Assembly: GCF_039729195.1 (NCBI RefSeq)
Contig: NZ_CP155796.1
Span: forward strand, 1,178,001 to 1,242,000
Direction of reading: 5' to 3'
Length of the DNA stretch: 64,000 bases
Source of the DNA: Mycobacterium sp. DL
GTDB lineage: Bacteria; Actinomycetota; Actinomycetes; Mycobacteriales; Mycobacteriaceae
The notes under the pieces are model-generated. The model did not search any database. It saw only the letters and a program-made list of their open reading frames with translations, and was not told the origin of the DNA. The translations under genes were made by a program, and so were the position numbers. Shown here piece by piece: positions 39,773 through 50,647 of the stretch. The first letter of the stretch is position 1; every line of letters starts with the position of its first letter.

Positions 39773-41446
39773 TTATGTCTCGGCGAGGTAGCGGTGTACC
39801 AGCATGACGGCCATCGACCCTTCGCCGACGGCGGCGGCGACCCGTTTGGCCGACTCGGCGCGCACATCCCCGGCGACGAAGACCCCGGGCACGCTTGATT
39901 CGAGGTGGTGTGGCGGCCGCTCCAGGGTCCAGCCGCTGACGTCGCGCAGATCCGGGCCGGACAGGATGAAGCCGTGGTCGTCGCGCACCACCACACCGTC
40001 GAGCCACTCGGTGCGGGGTTCGGCGCCGATGAAGATGAACATCCGGCCGCAGGTGAAATCCTCCCGTGCCCCGGTCTCGGTGTTCTCCAGGCAGATGCGC
40101 TCGAGGTGACCGTCGCCCTTGGCCGCGTGCACGACGGTGTGCGGCTTCTCCGTGATGTTGTCCTGCGCCCTGATCTGCTGGATCAGGTAGTGCGACATCG
40201 AGTCCTCGAGAGTCCGCCTGCAGACGATCGTCACCGACTTCGCGGTCCGGGCCAGGAACATCGCGGCCTGACCGGCCGAGTTGGCCCCGCCGATGACGTA
40301 GACCTCGTCGTCCTCACATTCGGCGGCCACCGTGGTGGCCGCGCCGTAGTAGACGCCGGCGCCGGTGAGACTCTCGCAGCCCTCCGCGGCCAATTGCCGG
40401 TATTCCACACCCATGGCCAGGATCACCGCGCGGGCGCCGATCGACCTGCCGTCGGACAGGTGCACCGTGCGGGCGACGCCGTCGATCTCCAGCGCGGTGA
40501 CCTCGGCCGCGGTGATCAACTCGGCTTCGAACTTCTCGGCCTGCCTGCGGGCCCGCTCGGCGAGCTGAGACCCGGACAGGCCGTCCGGGAACCCGAGGTA
40601 GTTCTCGATGCGGGAGCTCTGGCCGGCTTGACCGCCGGTCGCGGTGCGCTCGATCAGGACCGTCTTGAGGCCCTCGGATGCGCCGTAGACCGCCGCTGCC
40701 AGGCCGGCCGGGCCGCCGCCGATGACCACCAGATCGTAGAAATCGTCCGCCGGGGTGGTGGTCAGCCCCAGCGTCGCCGCGAGCTCCGCGTCGGTGGGGG
40801 CCACCAGCGTCTCGCCCTGCTCGGTGATCACCACCGGAAGCGTCATCTCGTCGAGCCCGGCCGCGTCCAGCAGCTGCCTGCCCTTCGGCTCGTCGGCGCG
40901 GAACCAGGTGTAGTACAACCGATTTCGGGCCAGGAACTCGCGCACCTCCGAGGACCGCGCATTCCACGGGTGGCCGATGACCTTGGTGTGCGGGATCGCG
41001 CGCTCACCGGTTGCCCGCCACGCATCGATCAGCCCGTCGATCACCGGGTAGAGCTTCTCCTCCGGCGGATCCCACGGCTTGAGCAGGTAGTGGTCGAGGT
41101 CGACGACGTTGATCGCGTCGATGGCGGCATGGGTGTCGGCGTAGGCGGTGAGCAGCACCCGGCGGGCCATCGGGAAGATGTCCATCGCCGCTTCGAGGAA
41201 CTCGATGCCGCTCATCTGCGGCATCCGGTAGTCGGCGACGAACACCGCGACCGTCTCACCGCGCAGCTTCAGTTCGTTGAGCGTCTCCAGGGCGTCGGGG
41301 CCGGACTCGGCGCGCACGATGCGGTACTTCTCGCCGTAGTGGCGGCGCAGATCGCGAGCGACCGCACGAGAGACCGCGGGGTCGTCGTCGACGGTGAGGA
41401 TCACGGGTTTACGGGCAACAGCGGCAGGGCCAGTCATCGCAAACAA
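39773..41446 (-). CDS. Response-regulator receiver fused to a thioredoxin-reductase-like flavoprotein
   Basis: 557 residues. Receiver domain (~14-135) with the acidic pocket VDDD, Asp72 (VADYRMPQMSG) and Lys123 (YLLKPWD). A glutaredoxin-like segment (~153-230) follows, in which the usual CxxC position reads HPWNARS. A FAD/NAD(P)H reductase (~236-557) has GGGPAGLA at 243-250, the NAD(P) motif GGANSAG at 386-392 and the C-terminal FAD motif VFVAGDVR. The thioredoxin-reductase CxxC is replaced by VYYGAATTVAAE (365-376), so it cannot reduce thioredoxin by the normal route. It is the phosphorylation-controlled flavoprotein output of the two kinases. A second in-frame ATG 3 codons later is possible. 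Confidence 0.9.
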   Translation of the reverse strand: MFAMTGPAAVARKPVILTVDDDPAVSRAVARDLRRHYGEKYRIVRAESGPDALETLNELKLRGETVAVFVADYRMPQMSGIEFLEAAMDIFPMARRVLLTAYADTHAAIDAINVVDLDHYLLKPWDPPEEKLYPVIDGLIDAWRATGERAIPHTKVIGHPWNARSSEVREFLARNRLYYTWFRADEPKGRQLLDAAGLDEMTLPVVITEQGETLVAPTDAELAATLGLTTTPADDFYDLVVIGGGPAGLAAAVYGASEGLKTVLIERTATGGQAGQSSRIENYLGFPDGLSGSQLAERARRQAEKFEAELITAAEVTALEIDGVARTVHLSDGRSIGARAVILAMGVEYRQLAAEGCESLTGAGVYYGAATTVAAECEDDEVYVIGGANSAGQAAMFLARTAKSVTIVCRRTLEDSMSHYLIQQIRAQDNITEKPHTVVHAAKGDGHLERICLENTETGAREDFTCGRMFIFIGAEPRTEWLDGVVVRDDHGFILSGPDLRDVSGWTLERPPHHLESSVPGVFVAGDVRAESAKRVAAAVGEGSMAVMLVHRYLAET

Positions 41447-41487
41447 TTATGCGCGCATTGTCCAGCGGGTATCGGCCGTGGCGACGG

Positions 41488-42360
41488 TCAGTGCCGGGCG
41501 ACGATGACAGGCACCCGGGCGGCCTGGATCACCGCGGAGCTGACCGAGCCCAGCAGCACGCTCGCGACGGCTCCGTAGCCGTGGCTGCCGACAACCAGCA
41601 GCTGTGCGGATTCGGAGTGCTCGATCAGTCGACGCGCGGGCTGATCGAGCACCACCACGGCGCGCACCGGCACCTCCGGGTAGCGCTGCTGCCATCCGGC
41701 CAGTTGCCCGGCCAGCTCACGTTCGACGTCGGGACGCACCTCGTCCCAGTCGATCCCGGGCAGCTCGAACGCGCCGGGTGACCACCACGCGCGCACGGCG
41801 ACGAGCTCCACCCCCCGCCGGGCAGCCTCGCCGAAGGCGATCTCGATCGCCGGTTCGGCGGCGGCTGACCCGTCGGCCCCCACCACGACGGGGGCATCGG
41901 GTGCCGGCTCGGTCGTGTTCTCGTCGTGCACCACGGCTACCGGACAGTGGGCACGGTGCACCAACCCGGTCGCCACCGATCCGAGCACGGCGCGCGCGAC
42001 GGCCCCGCGGCCACGGCTGCCCACGACGACCAGCTGCGCTCGTCGGGACCTCTCGACCAGGGTCGGGGTGGGCGCCTCGACGACGAATTCGGTGGAGACC
42101 CGGACCCGCCCCGCGACGATGTCGGTCGCGATCTGCTCGGCGTCCCGGAGGATCCGCAGTCCGGTCTGCTGCTGCCAGTTCAGCAGCCCGGCGGGCGCCG
42201 GGACGGCTGACCAGGTGCCCGCGCCGGGCGCGGCGGCGTACACGATCACCAGCGGGCTGTCGCGCAGCGCCGCCTCGGCGGCGGCCCACCGCAGGGCCGG
42301 ATGGGATTGCGGCGAATCATCCACGCCGACGACGATGTCGGTGGCTGTCGCGTCGGTCAT
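41488..42360 (-). CDS. Universal stress protein, two UspA domains
   Basis: 290 residues with two tandem UspA domains (~8-150 and ~155-290). Each ends with the ATP-binding glycine motif ([20 protein letters not shown] and [20 protein letters not shown]), so both halves probably bind ATP. The ATG overlaps the stop of the upstream SPFH gene by 4 bases, and the receiver/flavoprotein gene follows after 41 bp. Many mycobacterial tandem Usps are induced by hypoxia or redox stress; here the linkage is to a redox-like signalling module. Confidence 0.93.
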   Translation of the reverse strand: MTDATATDIVVGVDDSPQSHPALRWAAAEAALRDSPLVIVYAAAPGAGTWSAVPAPAGLLNWQQQTGLRILRDAEQIATDIVAGRVRVSTEFVVEAPTPTLVERSRRAQLVVVGSRGRGAVARAVLGSVATGLVHRAHCPVAVVHDENTTEPAPDAPVVVGADGSAAAEPAIEIAFGEAARRGVELVAVRAWWSPGAFELPGIDWDEVRPDVERELAGQLAGWQQRYPEVPVRAVVVLDQPARRLIEHSESAQLLVVGSHGYGAVASVLLGSVSSAVIQAARVPVIVARH

Positions 42361-43817
42361 GACGGGTCCGCTGGATCCAGGTTCGGGTCCGCGACGTACT
42401 GCGGTTGCGGCGAGCGGTTCAGCATCTCCGCCAGGTCGACGCCGGAGGCCTTCAGGGCCTCGACGATCCTGGCCACCGCGAGCGGTCCGACACCGAGCAG
42501 GCCGCCGACGGCATCCTGGGCGTCGGACGCACCGCCGATGATGGACAGCCGCTCGATCTCCGCCAGCGGCATCGCGGCGGCCTCGGTGGCCTTGACCATC
42601 GAGGCGAGCACGTCGGGCAGCATCAGCAGGTGTGCGGCCTCGGGGGAGTAACTGTTCAGTGCGACCGCGATCTCCGTCTTACCGGCCGCCTCGGCGACCA
42701 ACTTGGCCTTCATGCCGTCTGCCTCGGCCTGGCGCTCGACGCGCAGCGCATCGGCGGCCGCCTTGCGCGCGTCGGCCTCGGCCTGGCCTGCCTGGCGGGC
42801 TGCCTCCGCCTTGGCCTCGGCGGCCAGGATCGCCGAGCGCCGCTCGCCTTCGGCGCGGGCGATGTCGGCCTGCCGCTGGGCTTCGGCCGGTGCGATGACG
42901 TCGGCCTGCAGTGCGGCGGCGGCCTGTTCGCTGCGTCGCTGCTCGACCTCGATCCGGGCCTCGACACGGGCGGCCTCGGCCTGCTCGGTGGCGATGCCGA
43001 CGTCCTTCTGGGCGCGGGCATTGGCCAGCGGACCGGCCTGGTCGGCCTCGGCGTTCTCGGCCTCGGTCTGAGCACGCAGGCGGGCCAGTTCGACGTCGCG
43101 GCGCTGGTTGGCGGTCGCGATCGCGGTGTCGGCCTCGGCCTGGGCGACCGAACCCGCCTGCCGGGCCTTGGCCGACTGGATCTGGGCGTCGCGTTCGGCT
43201 TCGGCCGTGCCGACGGCCGCGTCGCGCTTCACCTCGGCGATGCGCCGCTGGCCGAGCGACTTGAGGTAGTCGTTGGCGTCGGAGATGCCCGCGATCTTGA
43301 GGACGTCGACCTCCATGCCGATGCGGGCCAGGTCGGCGCCGGCCTCCTCCACCACGCTGCGGGCCAGGGTGTCGCGGTTGGAGTTGAGGTCCTCGACGGT
43401 CATGGTGGCGGTGATCCCGCGCAGGCTGCCGGCCAGGATCTCGTTGATCTGGCGCTGCAACTCGTTGAGGTCGGAGGTGAGGAAGCGCTGCACCGCCGTC
43501 TGCACGGCCTCCTCGGACGAGCCAATGCGCACCAGTCCGACGGCCTCGACATTGACCGGAACACCGTTGTTGGACAACGCGTTCTGCAGGTTGATGCTGA
43601 CGTTGAACGGCTCCAGGCTCATGATGTCGACCCGTTCGATGCCGGGCACCCGGAACCTCGCGCCGCCGCGGACCACCTTCGGGGTGCCGCGGCCGGTGAA
43701 CACCGCGACCTCGTTGGGCGGCACCTTGATGTAGTTCCTGACGTAGACGATCGGCAACACGACGAACAGCAGAAATGCCGCGATCGCCGCGACGATGATG
43801 ATCATCAGAACGGACAC
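42357..43817 (-). CDS. SPFH/flotillin-like membrane protein
   Basis: 486 residues. One N-terminal membrane segment (~3-25) is followed by the SPFH/band-7 domain ([36 protein letters not shown]), a long Ala/Glu/Arg/Gln coiled coil (~190-400) and a C-terminal region ending [14 protein letters not shown]. Flotillins form oligomers in membrane microdomains. The NfeD-like gene 2 bp upstream is the classical partner of SPFH proteins. Confidence 0.92.
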   Translation of the reverse strand: MSVLMIIIVAAIAAFLLFVVLPIVYVRNYIKVPPNEVAVFTGRGTPKVVRGGARFRVPGIERVDIMSLEPFNVSINLQNALSNNGVPVNVEAVGLVRIGSSEEAVQTAVQRFLTSDLNELQRQINEILAGSLRGITATMTVEDLNSNRDTLARSVVEEAGADLARIGMEVDVLKIAGISDANDYLKSLGQRRIAEVKRDAAVGTAEAERDAQIQSAKARQAGSVAQAEADTAIATANQRRDVELARLRAQTEAENAEADQAGPLANARAQKDVGIATEQAEAARVEARIEVEQRRSEQAAAALQADVIAPAEAQRQADIARAEGERRSAILAAEAKAEAARQAGQAEADARKAAADALRVERQAEADGMKAKLVAEAAGKTEIAVALNSYSPEAAHLLMLPDVLASMVKATEAAAMPLAEIERLSIIGGASDAQDAVGGLLGVGPLAVARIVEALKASGVDLAEMLNRSPQPQYVADPNLDPADPS

Positions 43818-43819
43818 GT

Positions 43820-44362
43820 TCAGTTCCTCTCGAGGGTGGGCGGGTCTGTTCCTGCCCCGGGAATGGTCACGACGTGGACGTAGTCGTCGTCCACATCGGC
43901 GATGTACACCGGGGTGGACTTGGGCAGAGTCTGCGGCTCGGCGGTGACGGCCCGCGCGCGGACCCGGTTGCCCTCGCCGTCGACGAACGCCACCTCACCC
44001 CAGCTGTCGGTCGGGACGTCGAGCGTGACGGTGCCGAGCAGACCGATGTAGGACATCCGCCCCCGCTGCGAGTTGGACTGCTGACGACGCAGGTACGGAA
44101 CGAGCAGTCCCTGCAGTGCGGCGATCAGGGCGACGCCGCTGACCACCGCCACGATCGCTGCGCCGACCGCACCCAACCCCGACCAGGTACTGATCAGACC
44201 TCCGGTGCCCGCACCCAGCAGGCCGGCGGACAGACTCGTCAGGCTCAGGAACGGCAGACCGTCGTGGCCGATCCCGGACCCGACCTCGACGTCGGTGAGC
44301 AGCAGCGCGGTCAGCACCGCGACACCGCCGACGCCGAAAGCTGCGAGATAGACCGCGGTCAC
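43820..44362 (-). CDS. NfeD-like membrane protein
   Basis: About 180 residues from the GTG at 44362. Hydrophobic segments lie at ~2-20, ~40-60 and ~65-90, and a C-terminal OB-like domain (IGLLGTVTLDVPTDSWGEVAFVDG) is typical of NfeD proteins. NfeD proteins associate with SPFH partners and affect their assembly. First gene of the long minus-strand run. The GTG start is chosen by the membrane topology; the frame is open ~20 residues further. Confidence 0.8.
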   Translation of the reverse strand: MTAVYLAAFGVGGVAVLTALLLTDVEVGSGIGHDGLPFLSLTSLSAGLLGAGTGGLISTWSGLGAVGAAIVAVVSGVALIAALQGLLVPYLRRQQSNSQRGRMSYIGLLGTVTLDVPTDSWGEVAFVDGEGNRVRARAVTAEPQTLPKSTPVYIADVDDDYVHVVTIPGAGTDPPTLERN

Positions 44363-44394
44363 GAGATGATCTTCGCACCTATCCTGCGCAGATT

Positions 44395-44422
44395 TTGGGC
44401 GTGGCCTGTCTGCGAGTAACAT
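44395..44422 (+). promoter_or_regulatory. infA/alpha-operon promoter
   Basis: TTGGGC (44395-44400), a 16-bp spacer and TAACAT (44417-44422). The GATTTTGGG context resembles the GATTTGGAG at the S10 and spc -35 boxes. The infA ATG is 131 bp further on. No GGGTTGCCTTG follows. Confidence 0.5.
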
Positions 44423-44552
44423 GGATCAACGGTGCGGCTTCCGCGCCGACTTCTTGCGTGCCCTGTCAGGAACCGGCTCACGTTCTCAAGTCGGACGAAG
44501 GCTGCGCAGTTCAGGCCAAGATACGAAACGAAAGCAAGGATCGCTACACAGT

Positions 44553-44774
44553 ATGGCCAAGAAAGACGGTGCCATCGAGGTCGAGGGTCGCGTGGTCGAG
44601 CCCCTGCCCAATGCGATGTTCCGCATTGAGCTGGAGAACGGACACAAGGTGCTCGCCCACATCAGCGGCAAGATGCGGCAGCACTACATCCGCATCCTCC
44701 CCGAGGATCGTGTCGTGGTGGAGCTCTCTCCCTACGACCTGACCCGCGGCCGCATCGTGTACCGCTACAAGTAA
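44553..44774 (+). CDS. infA: Translation initiation factor IF-1
   Basis: 73 residues, OB-fold, with [19 protein letters not shown] at the start and [11 protein letters not shown] at the end, as in all bacterial IF-1. It occupies the 30S A site during initiation. The ATG at 44553 is chosen because the preceding open frame has no family similarity. Confidence 0.97.
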   Translation: MAKKDGAIEVEGRVVEPLPNAMFRIELENGHKVLAHISGKMRQHYIRILPEDRVVVELSPYDLTRGRIVYRYK

Positions 44775-44817
44775 CAGACATCCCACACTCAAGAAGCACA
44801 GAAGGATCGAACGAGCC

Positions 44818-44931
44818 GTGAAGGTGAACCCGAGCGTCAAGCCCATCTGCGACAAGTGCAGGGTGATCCGCCGGCATGGGCGGGTCATGGTGATCTGCTC
44901 CGATCCGCGCCACAAGCAGCGGCAGGGCTAG
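44818..44931 (+). CDS. rpmJ: 50S ribosomal protein L36, zinc-binding type
   Basis: A short 37-residue gene with a GTG start ([20 protein letters not shown]). Zinc ligands are C-x2-C, then Cys and His in CSDPRH. This is the zinc-dependent (C+) form. The 164-bp gap to rpsM has no recognisable feature except GC-rich short repeats. Confidence 0.95.
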
Positions 44932-45095
44932 GGCTGAACACAGCCGCGAGCAGTACCCACAACTGAATGACGAACTCCCAGCACCACTGAGGGCATAGGG
45001 CCCTCGCCCACGTCCGGCACGGAGGCCGGACCCCGGCAAGCGATCCGGGAACGGACTGGGATCAGACCTCCGCAGAGAAGAAGGAACACTGCCTG

Positions 45096-45470
45096 ATGGC
45101 ACGTCTTATGGGCGTCGACCTCCCGCGCGACAAGCGCATGGAGATCGCACTGACCTACATCTACGGCGTCGGCCGTACCCGCTCCCAGGAGATCCTGGAC
45201 GCCACCGGCGTCAGCCGGGACCTGCGCACGAAGGACCTGACCGACGATCAGGTCACCCAGTTGCGCGACTACATCGAGGGCAACCTCAAGGTGGAGGGTG
45301 ATCTGCGCCGCGAGGTGCAGGCCGACATCCGACGCAAGATCGAGATCGGCTGCTACCAGGGTCTGCGGCACCGCCGCGGCCTGCCGGTGCGTGGCCAGCG
45401 GACCAAGACCAACGCGCGCACCCGCAAGGGCCCGAAGCGCACCATCGCCGGCAAGAAGAAGGCCAGGTAA
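45096..45470 (+). CDS. rpsM: 30S ribosomal protein S13
   Basis: 124 residues: [20 protein letters not shown] at the start and the basic tail [20 protein letters not shown]13 contacts the P-site tRNA and the 50S subunit. It begins the rpsM-rpsK-rpsD-rpoA-rplQ alpha cluster. Confidence 0.98.
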   Translation: MARLMGVDLPRDKRMEIALTYIYGVGRTRSQEILDATGVSRDLRTKDLTDDQVTQLRDYIEGNLKVEGDLRREVQADIRRKIEIGCYQGLRHRRGLPVRGQRTKTNARTRKGPKRTIAGKKKAR

Positions 45471-45476
45471 CCCCGG

Positions 45477-45893
45477 ATGGCACAAGCAAAGAAGGGTGGC
45501 GCTGCTCCCAAGAAGGGGCAGAAGACCCGTCGCAGGGAAAAGAAGAACGTCCCGCACGGCGCCGCGCACATCAAGAGCACGTTCAACAACACCATCGTGT
45601 CGATCACCGATCCCCAGGGCAACGTCATCGCCTGGGCATCCTCGGGTCACGTCGGCTTCAAGGGCTCGCGTAAGTCGACCCCGTTCGCCGCGCAGCTCGC
45701 CGCCGAGAATGCGGCGCGCAAGGCCCAGGAGCACGGTGTGAAGAAGGTCGACGTCTTCGTCAAGGGCCCCGGCTCGGGACGTGAGACCGCGATCCGTTCG
45801 TTGCAGGCCGCCGGTCTGGAGGTCGGCGCCATTTCCGATGTCACGCCGCAGCCGCACAACGGTTGCCGTCCGCCCAAGCGGCGCCGGGTCTAG
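45477..45893 (+). CDS. rpsK: 30S ribosomal protein S11
   Basis: 138 residues, with [19 protein letters not shown] and the C-terminal [15 protein letters not shown], both diagnostic. Platform protein contacting the Shine-Dalgarno helix. It follows rpsM by 6 bp. Confidence 0.98.
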   Translation: MAQAKKGGAAPKKGQKTRRREKKNVPHGAAHIKSTFNNTIVSITDPQGNVIAWASSGHVGFKGSRKSTPFAAQLAAENAARKAQEHGVKKVDVFVKGPGSGRETAIRSLQAAGLEVGAISDVTPQPHNGCRPPKRRRV

Positions 45894-45909
45894 AGGAGAT
45901 CAGAGAGAC

Positions 45910-47648
<1,739 letters not shown>

Positions 47649-47706
47649 CCAATCCGTCCCGGTCCTACCTGATACGGGGACCGGCCCCATTTAGGAGACA
47701 GTCGCA

Positions 47707-48303
47707 ATGCCCAAGCCCACCAAGGGTCCTCGCCTCGGCGGGTCGTCCTCGCACCAGAAGGCGCTGCTGGCCAACCTGGCCACGTCGCTCTTCGAGCATG
47801 GCCGCATCAAGACGACCGAGCCGAAGGCACGGGCGTTGCGTCCGTACGCGGAGAAGCTCATCACCCATGCCAAGAAGGGCACGCTGCACAACCGGCGTGA
47901 GGTGATGAAGAAGATCCGCGACAAGGACGTCGTGCACATCCTGTTCGCCGAGATCGGGCCGTTCTTCTCCGATCGCAGCGGTGGCTACACCCGGATCATC
48001 AAGGTCGAGGCCCGCAAGGGTGACAACGCGCCGATGGCGGTCATCGAGCTGGTGCGCGAGAAGACCGTGACGTCGGAGGCGGACCGGGCCCGCCGGGTGT
48101 CTTCGTCGAAGACCGAGCAGCCGGTTGCCGCCGCGGCGGCGCCGCAGGCCGCTGTCGAGCCGGAGGCCGCGGAAGGGCCCACGGCCGATGAGGTCGAAGC
48201 GGTCGACGAGACGCCGATCGCCGAGGAGGCCGAGGTCGAGACCCCGGGCACCGAGGAGACTCCGGCCGAGGAGACTCCGGCGGAGGATGACAAGAAGTCC
48301 TAG
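47707..48303 (+). CDS. rplQ: 50S ribosomal protein L17
   Basis: 198 residues. The L17 core (~1-118: [37 protein letters not shown]) is followed by a ~75-residue Ala/Glu/Pro/Thr-rich acidic tail ([16 protein letters not shown]), an actinobacterial extension. L17 surrounds the exit tunnel. The stop lies 12 bp before the hairpin at the truA start. Confidence 0.97.
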   Translation: MPKPTKGPRLGGSSSHQKALLANLATSLFEHGRIKTTEPKARALRPYAEKLITHAKKGTLHNRREVMKKIRDKDVVHILFAEIGPFFSDRSGGYTRIIKVEARKGDNAPMAVIELVREKTVTSEADRARRVSSSKTEQPVAAAAAPQAAVEPEAAEGPTADEVEAVDETPIAEEAEVETPGTEETPAEETPAEDDKKS

Positions 48304-48315
48304 CGACAACGCTGT

Positions 48316-48353
48316 GAACATGCCCGCCATCGATTTCGGTGGCGGGCATGTTC
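48316..48353 (+). terminator. Hairpin overlapping the truA start: terminator/attenuator candidate
   Basis: A perfect 14-bp stem (48316-48329 with 48340-48353) and 10-nt loop lie 12 bp after rplQ. No U-tract follows. The ascending arm contains the truA ATG (48320-48322), so folding would both hinder polymerase and hide the start codon. Confidence 0.6.
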
Positions 48354-49192
48354 GTCTGCGTCTCGATGTCGCCTACGACGGAACCGGATTCGCCGGCTGG
48401 GCGTCGCAGAGCGGACAGCGAACGGTGGCCGGCGTCATCGAGGACGCCCTGTCGACGGTGTTCCGGGTCCCGGTGCTGGTGCGCGCGGCAGGGCGGACCG
48501 ATGCCGGCGTGCATGCCAGCGGGCAGGTCGCCCACGTGGACGTGCCGGTTGATGCACTTCCGCACGCCTACCCGCGCACTCCCCGTCCGGGAGACAGCGA
48601 GTTCGGTCCGCTGGTGCACCGGCTTGCCAAGCTGCTGACCGAGGACGTCCGGGTGGTCGCGATCACGCGTGCCGCACCTGGTTTCGACGCTCGATTCTCC
48701 GCGCTGCGCCGCCACTACGTGTACCGCTTGACGACGGCTCCGTACGGCGCCGAACCACACGAGGCGCGGTTCGTGACGGCGTGGCCGCGCGGACTGGATC
48801 TCGACGCCATGGCTGCGGGGGCGCGGGAACTGCTGGGGCTGCACGACTTCGCGGCCTTCTGTCGTCACCGCGACGGCGCGACGACCATCCGGGAGCTGCA
48901 GCGGCTGGAGTTCACGCGCGACGGGCACCGGATCGAGGTACACGTGAGCGCCGACGCCTTCTGCTGGAACATGGTGCGATCACTGGTCGGGGCGCTGCTC
49001 GCGGTGGGAGAGCGGCGTCGTGACCCGGCGTGGTGTGCCGCGCTGCTCACCGCCACGCGGCGCTCGAGTGACTTCGCGGCGGCGCCGGCCCGGGGGTTGA
49101 CACTGGTCGGGGTGGACTACCCGCCCGACGGTGAGCTCACTGCACGCAACCTGATCACCCGGGATGTGCGCACCGCCGACGAGATCGGTTAG
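48320..49192 (+). CDS. truA: tRNA pseudouridine(38-40) synthase
   Basis: 290 residues from ATG 48320, or 292 from GTG 48314; no later start precedes the conserved [19 protein letters not shown]. Catalytic Asp lies in [17 protein letters not shown], and HHYVYRL and [17 protein letters not shown] are further family motifs. It modifies the anticodon arm of several tRNAs. Both start codons are within or at the edge of the 14-bp hairpin downstream of rplQ, so expression may depend on read-through and coupling. Confidence 0.95.
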   Translation: MPAIDFGGGHVRLRLDVAYDGTGFAGWASQSGQRTVAGVIEDALSTVFRVPVLVRAAGRTDAGVHASGQVAHVDVPVDALPHAYPRTPRPGDSEFGPLVHRLAKLLTEDVRVVAITRAAPGFDARFSALRRHYVYRLTTAPYGAEPHEARFVTAWPRGLDLDAMAAGARELLGLHDFAAFCRHRDGATTIRELQRLEFTRDGHRIEVHVSADAFCWNMVRSLVGALLAVGERRRDPAWCAALLTATRRSSDFAAAPARGLTLVGVDYPPDGELTARNLITRDVRTADEIG

Positions 49193-49205
49193 AGCCTGGC
49201 TGAAC

Positions 49206-49889
49206 TCATAGCCGACCGACGATGAAGTCGGCGGCCTGGTTGATCATGCCGGCGCCGATATAGGCGGACGCCAGATGCGCGGGCCAGTAGTCCTGCCAGT
49301 TCTCCGGCGCGGTGGGATTGCAGATCGGGTCGTCGCCGTGGCACAACTCGATGATCCGGTCGCGCAGCGCCGGGTTGGTGAAGTTGGCGATCGGGCCGAC
49401 CCAGCTGCTGCCGTTGCCGAACAACGCGACCGCGGCGATGTGCCGGTCGGCGCCGTCCGGCATCGGATTCTTGAAGCCGAACGCGGCGATCGGCACTGCG
49501 ATCACGACATCGGTGACCGCGGCGCCCAGCGAGTAGCCGCCGAGCACCAGGCGGGTGTCGGGGCAGTTGGCCGTCATGTAGGCGATGCGCTGGCTCATGT
49601 CGTTGGCGCCGATGTCGACCTCGGTGTCGGCGGGGTACTTCACCGCGTACAGGTCGATGTCCCTGCCGCTCTTCTCACGTAACGCGCTGGCCAGCGCGTT
49701 GCCGATCTGTCCGGCCCCGGGGGACTCGATGCGGCCGCGGGCGAAGATCAGCTCAGCCTGAGGACAGGATTGCGCGGAGGCGACGGGGATCGCCGACGTC
49801 GCACCACCGGGGATCGCCGCCGGGGCGATCAGTCCTGAAACAGCGAGAACGACCGCAACCGTCAATTTCCGAATCACCCCGCCGATCAT
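49206..49889 (-). CDS. Cutinase-family secreted protein, divergent active site
   Basis: About 227 residues from the ATG at 49889 (a TTG 9 bp upstream and a GTG at 49877 are alternatives). A signal peptide is followed by the cutinase/Culp alpha/beta-hydrolase domain: Ser120 in GYSLG, Asp in CHGDDPIC, His205 in WPAHLAS. Both usual oxyanion residues differ from the two neighbours: RGR instead of RGT (Arg53), and Leu121 instead of Gln in GYSQG. Catalysis may be altered. It is the last of three tandem paralogues and convergent with truA. Confidence 0.88.
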   Translation of the reverse strand: MIGGVIRKLTVAVVLAVSGLIAPAAIPGGATSAIPVASAQSCPQAELIFARGRIESPGAGQIGNALASALREKSGRDIDLYAVKYPADTEVDIGANDMSQRIAYMTANCPDTRLVLGGYSLGAAVTDVVIAVPIAAFGFKNPMPDGADRHIAAVALFGNGSSWVGPIANFTNPALRDRIIELCHGDDPICNPTAPENWQDYWPAHLASAYIGAGMINQAADFIVGRL

Positions 49890-49952
49890 AGCGACCAAGC
49901 TGGGTGCCCGCTGTGGAAAAACTGCGGCCGCAAAAGGTGAGGTGTCCGTCGC

Positions 49953-50624
49953 TCAGATCCGTCCGGCGGCGAAACCCGCTGCTTGGGCGATGTACGGAGA
50001 GGACTCGTAGCTGGTGTGGGCGAACGGGTTCCGCCCGTCCGAGCAAATCGGATCACCGTTTGCGCACAGATCGATCGCCTTGCCCGCGAACGAGCCGGCA
50101 CCGGAAACCGGGTTGCCGAACTTCGTTGCGGGATTACCGAATACCGCGACCGCGGCGACGTTGCCGTTGAGGCCGCCGGGCAGCGGCGGGGCCGATCCGA
50201 TGTTGCCCACCCTGTTGCCCAGAGGCGGAACGCCGGCCAGCATGTCGATGACCGCCGCGCCTTGGGAGTAGCCGCCGAGCACGATCCGGGTGCCGGGGCA
50301 CTGCTGGGCCATGAAGGCGATTCGGTTGGTGGCGTCGGTGGCGCCGACCGCGGTGTTGAGGAAGTCGTAGCTGGCGGGATAGTTGACGCCGTAGGTGCCG
50401 ACCGTGCGGCCGCCGAGCTGCGGTCGCAGTGCGTCGGCGAGGGCCTGGCCCACGCGGCCGACGCCCGCGGGCTCGCTGGTGCCGCGGGCGAAGACGACCT
50501 CGACGTCGGGGCAGGGCTGGGCCGCTGCACTCGGCAGGGGCAGCACGAGGGTGGCGGCCATCGGAATTGCCGCCGCGGCAGAGACGGCCGCCAGGATTCG
50601 GCGGCTCACGCGGTCAAAAGTCAC
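49953..50624 (-). CDS. Cutinase-family secreted esterase
   Basis: 223 residues, GTG start. A signal peptide is followed by mature QPCPDVEVVFARGTSEPAGVG. Catalytic triad: Ser120 in GYSQGAAV, Asp in CANGDPIC, His in FAHTSYESS; the oxyanion Thr49 and Gln121 are present. Four cysteines fit the two family disulfides. Mycobacterial Culps are exported esterases or phospholipases that act on short to medium acyl chains; the natural substrate is unknown. Confidence 0.92.
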   Translation of the reverse strand: MTFDRVSRRILAAVSAAAAIPMAATLVLPLPSAAAQPCPDVEVVFARGTSEPAGVGRVGQALADALRPQLGGRTVGTYGVNYPASYDFLNTAVGATDATNRIAFMAQQCPGTRIVLGGYSQGAAVIDMLAGVPPLGNRVGNIGSAPPLPGGLNGNVAAVAVFGNPATKFGNPVSGAGSFAGKAIDLCANGDPICSDGRNPFAHTSYESSPYIAQAAGFAAGRI

Positions 50625-50647
50625 AAGTCACCGTATCTCACTAGGGG

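Noticed and set aside
39773..41446. Annotation as a thioredoxin reductase
   Set aside because: The receiver domain and absence of the CxxC rule out the normal enzyme, although the FAD/NAD(P) fold is the same.
42405..43883. Gly/Leu-rich frame opposite the SPFH gene
   Set aside because: Complement of the Ala/Glu coiled-coil codons; not a real glycine-rich protein.
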